Of a stretch of 12,608 nt of DNA, positions 6,544 through 12,608 are shown piece by piece; the first letter of the stretch is position 1, and each line of letters starts with the position of its first letter. The stretch covers positions 1 through 12,608 of the forward strand of contig CALMFL010000019.1 in the NCBI GenBank assembly GCA_937862595.1. The letters run 5' to 3'. The translations under genes were made by a program, and so were the position numbers. This DNA is from an uncultured Fidelibacterota bacterium. Its GTDB lineage: Bacteria; Fidelibacterota; Fidelibacteria; Fidelibacterales; Fidelibacteraceae. The notes beneath the pieces are model-generated. The model saw only the letters and a list, made by a program, of their open reading frames with translations, did no database searches and was not told where the DNA came from.

Positions 6544-6574
6544 AAAGGCGGCGCGTGTGCCGCCTTTTCATTTT
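6544..6574 (+). terminator. Rho-independent terminator after the TPR gene
   Basis: A 9-bp GC-rich stem, AAAGGCGGC (6544-6552) with GCCGCCTTT (6559-6567), has a 6-base loop GCGTGT. It is followed by TTTTCATTTT up to 6574. The position, 20 nt after the stop codon, is ideal. It separates the tRNA/TPR unit from the rimP operon. Confidence 0.9.
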
Positions 6575-6601
6575 CCGCAAAAGCTTTTTATTGTCAGCAT
6601 T

Positions 6602-6607
6602 TATAAT
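6602..6607 (+). promoter_or_regulatory. Candidate -10 box for the rimP-nusA-infB operon
   Basis: TATAAT at 6602-6607 is a perfect -10 match in an AT-rich stretch between the previous terminator and rimP. A good -35 box is missing at the right distance: TTGTCA at 6591-6596 is too close. A start near 6614 would give a leader of about 94 nt that contains both hairpins described below. The overlapping TATACT at 6607-6612 is an alternative. Confidence 0.4.
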
Positions 6608-6661
6608 ATACTAAGTGCAAAAAAAGGTTGCACAAAGAACCCTGAATGCATATATTAGGCG

Positions 6662-6693
6662 CGAAAGTGGGAAAAATCCCACTTTTCGTTTTT
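6662..6693 (+). promoter_or_regulatory. Terminator-like hairpin in the rimP leader (possible attenuator)
   Basis: AAAGTGGGA (6664-6672) pairs perfectly with TCCCACTTT (6677-6685) around an AAAA loop. With one bulged T (6686), C6662-G6663 extend the stem by pairing with C6687-G6688. Five T bases (6689-6693) follow at once, giving the form of an intrinsic terminator. It ends only one base before the rimP ribosome-binding site (GAGG, 6695-6698), so every transcript of the operon must read through it. In Bacillus subtilis the nusA operon is known to be controlled by a NusA-dependent terminator in the leader. A similar feedback here is inference. Confidence 0.75.
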
Positions 6694-6707
6694 AGAGGAC
6701 ATTGAAA

Positions 6708-7154
6708 ATGAGTGAAATGGAATCACTTATCAAAGACATCGTTGAGGCATCCGGCGCCGTTACGGAGGACATAAAAATGTCTGAAACCGGCGGCACCATC
6801 AAGGTGATATGCGATACGGAAGAAGGCATCACTTCGGAGACTTTGGTCAGGATCACGCGGAACATCCTTCAGGATCCCCGCTATGACGAAGGCTATGCCG
6901 GACGCTACAGCCTCGAGGTAAGTTCGCCGGGCGTGGACGCTCCGCTGACACTGCCGCGCCACTTCCGCAAAAATACCGGCCGCGAGATCGAGCTCTTTCA
7001 CAGCTGCGACGACTGCAAAGATCCGCTCACCGGGACGATCCTGGAAGCGGACGATACGATACTGAAGCTTGAAGTTTTGGAAAAAAAAGAAAAAAAAATA
7101 CTCGTGATCCCCATGGAAAAAGTCAAACATGCACGGATCAGATTAAAATGGTAA
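6708..7154 (+). CDS. rimP: Ribosome maturation factor RimP
   Basis: RimP, 148 residues, assists maturation of the 30S ribosomal subunit in the cytoplasm. The family signature YSLEVSSPGVDAPLTLPRHF is at about 67-86, preceded by the N-terminal alpha/beta domain and followed by the small beta-barrel C-terminal domain ending KVKHARIRLKW. I chose ATG 6708 because GAGG at 6695-6698 is then 9 nt away. The upstream in-frame TTG 6702 is only 3 nt from that site, too close. ATG 6717 is a possible shorter start. An A8-G-A9 run at 7081-7098 encodes the Lys-rich EKKEKK segment. It is the first gene of the operon, 16 nt before nusA, directly behind the leader hairpin. Confidence 0.93.
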   Translation: MSEMESLIKDIVEASGAVTEDIKMSETGGTIKVICDTEEGITSETLVRITRNILQDPRYDEGYAGRYSLEVSSPGVDAPLTLPRHFRKNTGREIELFHSCDDCKDPLTGTILEADDTILKLEVLEKKEKKILVIPMEKVKHARIRLKW

Positions 7155-7170
7155 AGTAGGAGATAAACAA

Positions 7171-8502
7171 TTGGACAGCAAAAATCTCATTGAAGCATTT
7201 GCCAGCTTAGCCAAGGAAAAAGGTATCAACCGTTCCGAGGTCGGCGAGATCATCGTCAAGGTATTTGATACCATTATCAAAAAGAAATACGGTGAAGTGG
7301 ACAACTTTGATGTCATCGTCAACCCCGATAAAGGCGAGATCGAGATCTATCAGGAACTGGTCGTGGTCGAGGATGAGGAACTGGATGACGACGTCGTCGA
7401 GATCCCCATTTCCGAAGCGCGGAAACTTCCGGACGTGGATGATCCCGAAGTCGGAGAAGTGGTGGTGAAAGTGATCGATCCCATGATCTTCGGACGCAGG
7501 ATGATCTCCGCCGCGAAACAGGTCCTGGGGCAAAAAATTCGTGAGGTTGAACGCAACCAGGTCTTTGAAGAATACCAGACCCGCGTGGGTGAGATCATTA
7601 TGGGCAATATCCATCAGATCCGCCGGAATGACGCGGTGTATGTCAATATCGATAAAACAGAACTTAAAATGCCCCGCAGCGAACAGATCCCCACAGAGCA
7701 CTATTATCGCGGCGACGCGATCAAGGCGATCATCAAGGAAGTCCGCATGACGACCCGCGGTCCCGAGATCATCATTACCCGTGCGGACGATTCTTTCCTG
7801 CGCCGCCTTTTCGAACTCGAAGTCCCCGAGATCTTCGACGGGATCGTCGAGATCCGTTCGATCGCGCGCGTCCCGGGCAAACGCAGCAAGATCATTGTTG
7901 AATCCAACGACAAGCGCATCGATGCCGTGGGCGCCTGCGTGGGCATCAAGGGAAGCCGCATCAAGGCGATCGTCAAGGAGCTCAGCGGTGAGAACATTGA
8001 CATTATCAACTACAGTTCGGAATCCGAACTGCTTATTTCCCGGGCTTTGTCACCCGCAAAACCGCTCTTCCTCGAGATCGACGAAGAACGCCGTACCGTC
8101 CTGGCCGTGTTCGACGATGGCGAGATCGCAACGGCCATCGGGTCCAGCGGCATCAACATCAATCTTGCCGGCCGCGTGACCGGATACGAGATCGATGCGA
8201 TCCGCCAGTCCGAATACAACCGTTTTGAAGGCGACGACATTTATATTGAAGACATCGAAGGCATAACCTCCGCTCAGATCCATGCTCTGGCGGATGCCGA
8301 TATCGAAACCGCCGCCGACTTCCTGAATGCGGATCCCGGCGTTCTGCTTGAGATCAAGGGGATCGGTGAAAAGACCTTCGAAAAGATCGAAAAGCTTATC
8401 AGCGTGGCAGTGGAAAATAAACGCAGCAGCGATAAAGAACTGGACATCGATCATAACAGCGATGACGAAACGCTTTCCACGTCCGATGATGAGAAAGAAT
8501 AA
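7171..8502 (+). CDS. nusA: Transcription termination/antitermination protein NusA
   Basis: NusA, 443 residues, binds RNA polymerase and nascent RNA and modulates pausing, termination and antitermination. Domains in order: N-terminal RNA-polymerase-binding domain (about 1-125), S1 domain (about 137-200), KH1 (about 203-283, with VGIKGSRIKAI at 257-267), KH2 (about 285-350, with IGSSG at 323-327), a C-terminal helix-hairpin-helix region (about 360-412, with EIKGIGEKTFEKIEKL) and an acidic tail (DHNSDDETLSTSDDEKE). The start is TTG at 7171, placed 8 nt after a strong AGGAG (7158-7162). No ATG lies close by, and the product begins at the expected position, MDSKNLIEAF. Length is normal for NusA with one C-terminal repeat domain. 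infB follows after 18 nt, without the rnpM (ylxR) and ylxQ genes found there in Firmicutes. Confidence 0.97.
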   Translation: MDSKNLIEAFASLAKEKGINRSEVGEIIVKVFDTIIKKKYGEVDNFDVIVNPDKGEIEIYQELVVVEDEELDDDVVEIPISEARKLPDVDDPEVGEVVVKVIDPMIFGRRMISAAKQVLGQKIREVERNQVFEEYQTRVGEIIMGNIHQIRRNDAVYVNIDKTELKMPRSEQIPTEHYYRGDAIKAIIKEVRMTTRGPEIIITRADDSFLRRLFELEVPEIFDGIVEIRSIARVPGKRSKIIVESNDKRIDAVGACVGIKGSRIKAIVKELSGENIDIINYSSESELLISRALSPAKPLFLEIDEERRTVLAVFDDGEIATAIGSSGININLAGRVTGYEIDAIRQSEYNRFEGDDIYIEDIEGITSAQIHALADADIETAADFLNADPGVLLEIKGIGEKTFEKIEKLISVAVENKRSSDKELDIDHNSDDETLSTSDDEKE

Positions 8503-8520
8503 CCTGAATTAGGAGTCGAT

Positions 8521-11175
8521 ATGACAGCTTCCGCTGACGCACCCGTTAAAATATTTCAGCTGGCAAAGCAACTCAATACCTCCCACAGAGATATTATCGA
8601 ATATCTGAGGATGAAGGGCATCGAGGCCTCGCTTAACAAAGCGTTGGAGCCGGATACCCTCCAGATCGTATTGTCGCACTTCGCCGAAGAAGTAAAAAAA
8701 GCGGACAATCTGATGGCTCAGCGCGAACACAAGCGCATCGCCGAGGAAGACCGCCGTAAAACACGGGAAGAAGAAAAGATAAACGAAGAAGCTGCGCGTA
8801 AAAAGGTTCAGGAAAAAGTTCTGGATTCCCTTAAGGACAAGCCGGCGCCCGAAATAAAGCCGGTTGAGAAAACAACGGCCGGGGCTTCCGATGACCGGAC
8901 GCTCGACAGAGAGACGATCCGGAAGGAAAAAGACGTCAAACTTCAGGCCGCCGAAACGTCACTGCGCCTGAAAAAAGAAAAAGAAGAACGGCTGAAGGCG
9001 GAAAAAGAAGCCGCCGAGATCCTCAAAAAGGAAGAAGCGCCCAAAGATAAAAGCGCCGCCGCCAAAGAGGAAGAGCTCAAGAAAAAGAAAAAACTGAAAA
9101 AAGGGCAGGAAGAAGAGGTTTTCGAGAACAAGCTTGAAAAACTCAAGGCCCGCCATAAACATGCCACCAAACGTATCCAGGTCTCCGAAATGGATTCCCG
9201 TCTGGAGCGTTTCCGCCAGTCCAAGAACATTGAAGATCTCGAGACGGTCGCGGCCGCAGGCGTAAAACGGAGAAGCAAGAAAAAGAAAGCCGTCGACCAG
9301 GTCGAGGTCAACAAGTCCATCCGGGCGACACTGGCTTCGATGGGGGATAAGCCGAAGAAGAAAAAATACAGGACGCGGCAGATCAGCGCCGAAGAAGGTT
9401 ACGTGGATGACGGCGTGCTGGAGATCACCGAATACATCAGTGTGGATGATCTCTCAAAGCACCTGAACGTGGCGGCGGTCGAATTGATCGGGAAATGCAT
9501 GCAGATCGGGCTGATGGTCACCATCAACCAGCGTCTTGACTGGGATACGATCGAACTCCTTGCGTCGGAATACAACGTCGAGGTACGGAAGGTCAAGGAA
9601 TATACCGAAGAGATCATCGATGAAGATGACGAATATGAAGATTACGAACTGATCGAACGTCCTCCGGTCGTGACCGTGATGGGACACGTGGACCACGGAA
9701 AGACCTCGATCCTGGACTATATCCGCAAAACGCGGGTGGTGGACGATGAATCCGGCGGGATCACCCAGCATATCGGCGCCTACAGCGTGGAAACCGCAAA
9801 AGGCAAGAAGATCACCTTCCTCGACACCCCGGGCCACGAGGCCTTTACGGCGATGCGTGCGCGCGGCGCCCAGGTGACGGATATCGTGGTAGTGGTGGTC
9901 GCGGCGGATGACGGGGTCATGCCCCAGACGCAGGAAGCCATCAACCATGCCCATGCGGCCGGCGTCCCGATCATCATAGCGATCAATAAAATGGACAAAC
10001 CCGACGTGGACCCGGAAAGGGTCGTGCGCGAATTGTCCGAAAAGAGCGTTCTGGTCGAAGCATGGGGCGGCTCGGTGCAGTCCGTGCGCGTATCCGCGAA
10101 GACCGGACTGAACATGGACGCCCTGCTTGATGCGATCCTGCTTGAAGCGGAGGTCCTTGAACTGAAATCCACTCCCGAGGGCGACGCCCGGGGAATTGTT
10201 ATAGAATCCCAGCTCGACAAGGGACTGGGAGCCATCGCGACGGTGCTGATCAACCGGGGGACCCTCCGGATCGGCGACGCCTTTATTTGCGGACGTTTTG
10301 CCGGCAAGGTGCGGGCGATGATGAATGAATTCGGCGAGCGGATCGAAACGGCAAAACCCGCCGATCCGATCCAGATCCAGGGTTTTGACAGCGTTCCCCA
10401 GTCCGGCGACCGCTTCATTGTCATGGATGACGAAAGAGAAGCGCGCCGTATCGCCAACGAACGGCAGATCATTCACCGCGAACAGGAATTCCGTTCGCAA
10501 TCTCTCCAGACCCTGGACGAGATCGGCCGCCAGATCGCCGAAGGCCGCACCCGTGAACTTGCCCTCATTATCAAGGGCGACGTTGACGGTTCGATCGAAG
10601 CCTTTGCGGACTCCTTCATGAAACTCTCGACGAAGGAAGTCGCGGTGAACGTGATCCATCGCGGGATCGGCATGATCAACGAGACCGATATCAACCTGGC
10701 CTCCGCGTCGCGCGCCGTGATCGTGGGATTCCACGTTAACGCGACCGGCAAAGCGCTTGAACTCGCCCGCGAACGGAACGTTGAGATCCGGAACTATACC
10801 GTGATCTATGACGCGGTGGAAGATGTCCGGCTCGCGCTGGAGGGACTCCTTGAACCCGACAAGGTTCGCGAAGTCCTGGGCACCTCGGAAGTCCGCCAAT
10901 TGATCCGGATCTCCAAAGTGGGCGTTGTCGCGGGCTCCATCGTGACCAAAGGGGTCATGAAACGCAATACGACGATCCGCATTCTCCGCGGAGGCGAAGA
11001 AATATTCAAAGGCTACCTGACCTCGATCAAGCGTTTTAAGGACGATGTCAAGGAAGTGCAGGAAGGCTACGAATGCGGTATTTATATTGACTCGTTTGAC
11101 GATTTCCATGAAGGCGATATCGTAGAAAGCTATGTGGAAAAGGCGGTCAAGCGCAAACTTGAGGCGAACAAATGA
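8521..11175 (+). CDS. infB: Translation initiation factor IF-2
   Basis: IF-2, 884 residues, the GTPase that brings initiator fMet-tRNA to the 30S subunit and joins the 50S. An IF2_N module is at 8-54 (VKIFQLAKQLNTSHRDIIEYL). A long Lys/Glu-rich, probably coiled linker follows at about 55-290, and a second IF2_N-like module at about 303-358 (ITEYISVDDLSKHLNV). The G domain has G1 GHVDHGKT (388-395), G2 GGITQHIG (412-419), G3 DTPGH (435-439), G4 NKMD (489-492) and G5 SAK (525-527). Domain II (about 555-645), domain III (about 660-775) and the fMet-tRNA-binding C2 domain (about 785-875) follow. AGGAG at 8511-8515 sets ATG 8521. The stop overlaps the rbfA start as ATGA, so the two are translationally coupled. 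Confidence 0.98.
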   Translation: MTASADAPVKIFQLAKQLNTSHRDIIEYLRMKGIEASLNKALEPDTLQIVLSHFAEEVKKADNLMAQREHKRIAEEDRRKTREEEKINEEAARKKVQEKVLDSLKDKPAPEIKPVEKTTAGASDDRTLDRETIRKEKDVKLQAAETSLRLKKEKEERLKAEKEAAEILKKEEAPKDKSAAAKEEELKKKKKLKKGQEEEVFENKLEKLKARHKHATKRIQVSEMDSRLERFRQSKNIEDLETVAAAGVKRRSKKKKAVDQVEVNKSIRATLASMGDKPKKKKYRTRQISAEEGYVDDGVLEITEYISVDDLSKHLNVAAVELIGKCMQIGLMVTINQRLDWDTIELLASEYNVEVRKVKEYTEEIIDEDDEYEDYELIERPPVVTVMGHVDHGKTSILDYIRKTRVVDDESGGITQHIGAYSVETAKGKKITFLDTPGHEAFTAMRARGAQVTDIVVVVVAADDGVMPQTQEAINHAHAAGVPIIIAINKMDKPDVDPERVVRELSEKSVLVEAWGGSVQSVRVSAKTGLNMDALLDAILLEAEVLELKSTPEGDARGIVIESQLDKGLGAIATVLINRGTLRIGDAFICGRFAGKVRAMMNEFGERIETAKPADPIQIQGFDSVPQSGDRFIVMDDEREARRIANERQIIHREQEFRSQSLQTLDEIGRQIAEGRTRELALIIKGDVDGSIEAFADSFMKLSTKEVAVNVIHRGIGMINETDINLASASRAVIVGFHVNATGKALELARERNVEIRNYTVIYDAVEDVRLALEGLLEPDKVREVLGTSEVRQLIRISKVGVVAGSIVTKGVMKRNTTIRILRGGEEIFKGYLTSIKRFKDDVKEVQEGYECGIYIDSFDDFHEGDIVESYVEKAVKRKLEANK

Positions 11176-11510
11176 TCCGTCGGAACGAACGGCTGGTAAA
11201 AGAGATCCATCATACGGTTGCGGAACTGCTCGTCCATTCGGCCCCCGAGGGCTGTCAGGATGCCATGCTGACGGTGTCCCGGGTGGAATTGACGCCGGAC
11301 CTCAAGGAAGCGCGGATCTTCATCAGCGTATACCCTCCGGATCAGGCCCTGCGGGAAAAGTGCCGGAAAGCGCTTGTCGCCATGAAAGGGCGGATACGTT
11401 TGGAGATCGGGAACAATGTCGTTATGCGCCTTGTTCCGCAAATAAAACTGTTTATTGACGATAGTCTTGACAATGTTGAAGCCATTAATATCTTATTGCG
11501 AGATATCTGA
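11172..11510 (+). CDS. rbfA: Ribosome-binding factor A
   Basis: RbfA, 112 residues, the normal length for this KH-type factor that binds the 30S subunit and helps mature the 5' end of 16S rRNA. Recognisable features are the N-terminal RRNERLVKEIHHTVAELL helix, the VSRVELTPDLKEARIFISVY core (about 35-54) and the C-terminal LVPQIKLFIDDSLDNVEAI segment (about 87-105), which matches the family's P-x-L-x-F-x-x-D-x-S/T pattern. The start codon overlaps the infB stop (ATGA at 11172-11175), so it depends on ribosomes finishing infB. No separate ribosome-binding site is needed or evident. Confidence 0.95.
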   Translation: MIRRNERLVKEIHHTVAELLVHSAPEGCQDAMLTVSRVELTPDLKEARIFISVYPPDQALREKCRKALVAMKGRIRLEIGNNVVMRLVPQIKLFIDDSLDNVEAINILLRDI

Positions 11511-11529
11511 AAGCGGGGACATAGCGGGA

Positions 11530-12195
11530 ATGACCGTTCCCGTTCGCAAGCCCCTTGACTGGACATCCTTTGATGTCGTGAACAAATGCAGGTATGCCAC
11601 CGGCTTTAAAAAGGTCGGGCATGCCGGAACGCTGGACCCTTTCGCGGAGGGTGTTCTGATCCTTGGTTTCGGGACGCATACGAAAATGCTGGACCGCTTC
11701 AAGGAGATGGACAAGACATACCGCGTTGACATACAGATGGGAGCGCTGACCGATACCCAGGACAGGACCGGTCAGATACTGAAAAGCATCACGGTTGATT
11801 CGCCACCGTCCGCGGATGACATTCAGAAGGTGCTCCCGGGATTCCTGGGTGAGATCGCCCAGGTCCCGCCGATGTACTCGGCCAAAAAAGTGAAGGGGAA
11901 GACCCTTTATTCCCTGGCCCGGGCCGGCAAGATCATTGAAAGATCCCCCCATCACGTCCGCATCGACGCCATCGAAGTGCTTGACTATTCATGGCCCGTG
12001 CTGACGTGCAGGGTACGATGCAGTTCAGGAACCTATATCCGCACGCTGTCTGAGGATATCGGCCGCTCGCTGGGATGCGGAGGGTACGCACATGCCCTCG
12101 TTCGCGAACGCGTCGGCGATATCGCGCTGGATGAATGCTTTACACTGGATGAGTTTATTGAAGAATGGAAATCTATACGTCACTTGAAGACATAA
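11530..12195 (+). CDS. truB: tRNA pseudouridine(55) synthase TruB
   Basis: TruB isomerises uridine 55 in the T-loop of most tRNAs to pseudouridine. With a start at ATG 11530 it has 221 residues. The motifs are KPLDWTSFDVVNK (7-19), KVGHAGTLDPFAEGVL (28-43) with catalytic Asp36, the TYRVDIQMGALTDTQD segment (63-78), QVPPMYSAKKVKGKTLY (111-127) and CSSGTYIRTLSEDIG (164-178). The start is uncertain: the frame is open upstream to TTG 11455, with ATG 11473 and several TTG codons, all overlapping rbfA. I favour ATG 11530, behind GGGGA at 11515-11519, because the conserved region begins immediately. A longer N-terminus of up to 25 residues cannot be excluded. The protein lacks the long C-terminal PUA extension seen in Escherichia coli TruB. 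Confidence 0.93.
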   Translation: MTVPVRKPLDWTSFDVVNKCRYATGFKKVGHAGTLDPFAEGVLILGFGTHTKMLDRFKEMDKTYRVDIQMGALTDTQDRTGQILKSITVDSPPSADDIQKVLPGFLGEIAQVPPMYSAKKVKGKTLYSLARAGKIIERSPHHVRIDAIEVLDYSWPVLTCRVRCSSGTYIRTLSEDIGRSLGCGGYAHALVRERVGDIALDECFTLDEFIEEWKSIRHLKT

Positions 12196-12608
12196 GAGAT
12201 AAACCCCCCGTTGTACTGGCGATCGGTTCATTTGACGGCATGCATCTGGGACATCGGGCGATCCTCGGCAAGGTTCGCGACGAAGCGGAACGGCGCGGTG
12301 CGGAAAGCATGGTCATTACCTTTGCACCCACACCCCGGGAAGTTCTGAGCGGACAGAAAGAGATCGCGCTGATGAAAGCCGACGAAAAGATCGCGGCGAT
12401 CCGCGGCACGGGCATAGAACGGGTGTGCATCAAGCACTTTGACCGTGCCTTTGCAAAGATCGGCCGGGATGAGTTCATCGAACGTTTATTGACATATCTC
12501 GATCTTAGAGCCCTCGTCGCAGGTCCCGACCATCATGTGGGACAAAAACACGAAGGCGGGATCGACTTTTTGCGGGAAACCGGACGCGCGCGCGGATTTG
12601 ACCTGATC
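12165..12608 (+). CDS. ribF: Bifunctional riboflavin kinase/FAD synthetase RibF (partial, runs off the right edge)
   Basis: The first 148 residues are visible, covering the FMN adenylyltransferase domain that makes FAD from FMN and ATP. The nucleotide-binding signature IGSFDGMHLGHRAIL is near residues 20-34, followed by MVITFAPTPREVLSG (about 50-64) and LVAGPDHHVGQKHEGG (about 126-141). The last block resembles the G-x-D-x-x-F/V-G motif of the family in its Bacteroidetes-like form. The kinase domain would lie beyond 12608. An in-frame TGA at 12159-12161 leaves ATG 12165 as the only start before the signature, so the gene overlaps the end of truB by 31 bp. There is no clear ribosome-binding site, so translation is probably coupled to truB. 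Confidence 0.93.
   Translation, partial: MEIYTSLEDIRDKPPVVLAIGSFDGMHLGHRAILGKVRDEAERRGAESMVITFAPTPREVLSGQKEIALMKADEKIAAIRGTGIERVCIKHFDRAFAKIGRDEFIERLLTYLDLRALVAGPDHHVGQKHEGGIDFLRETGRARGFDLI

Noticed and set aside
6628..6656. TTGCAC - 17 bp - TATATT as the rimP promoter
   Set aside because: The -35 match is only three of six, and the start (about 6663) would fall within the foot of the leader hairpin. Kept only as a weaker alternative.
9097..9103. AAAAAAG slippery heptamer in infB
   Set aside because: The phase is wrong for a -1 shift (codons are AAA AAA GGG) and no downstream stimulatory structure is apparent.
9454..11109. A 551-codon open frame on the - strand, opposite infB
   Set aside because: It lies wholly opposite the conserved IF-2 GTPase, has low-complexity His/Asp/Arg-rich composition typical of an antisense shadow, and shows no recognisable domain.

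Overview
The window is a stretch of bacterial chromosome (about 55% G+C by eye) that is almost fully coding on the + strand. All genes are housekeeping genes. I recognise no phage, transposon, CRISPR or defence genes. The TruB N-terminal motif (WTSFDVVNK) and the RibF motif (GPDHHVG) resemble Fibrobacteres-Chlorobi-Bacteroidetes (FCB)-type bacteria. An uncultured relative such as Marinimicrobia or Calditrichota is possible, but that placement is a low-confidence inference. The cell wall type cannot be read from this window.

Region 1 (1-2355): a tandem array of 14 seven-base units runs in from the left edge. It is followed by ybaB/ebfC (nucleoid protein) and recR (recombination), the pair usually found after dnaX, which would lie to the left. 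Next come pgsA and pgpA, which carry out two consecutive steps of phosphatidylglycerol synthesis.

Region 2 (2356-5586): cinA (NAD/NMN salvage, two domains) is broken by an in-frame TAA exactly at the junction between its domains. It is followed by thpR (RNA 2',3'-cyclic phosphodiesterase), whose 3' end carries a perfect 13-bp inverted repeat, and by an Atg22/UMF1-family MFS transporter.

Region 3 (5587-6574): a strong sigma70-type promoter precedes a tRNA-Arg(CCU) gene. A membrane-anchored TPR protein begins 32 nt after the tRNA and has no visible promoter of its own, so the two may be co-transcribed. A clear intrinsic terminator closes this unit.

Region 4 (6575-12608): the transcription/ribosome-assembly operon rimP-nusA-infB-rbfA-truB-ribF, with short gaps or overlaps throughout. 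Its leader contains a hairpin plus T-run, terminator-like, placed just before the rimP ribosome-binding site. This is the most interesting regulatory signal in the window, because it suggests attenuation of the operon that encodes NusA itself. ribF runs off the right edge.

I found no credible novel multi-gene system. The points worth following up are the leader attenuator, the interrupted cinA, the tRNA/TPR arrangement and the repeat structures.
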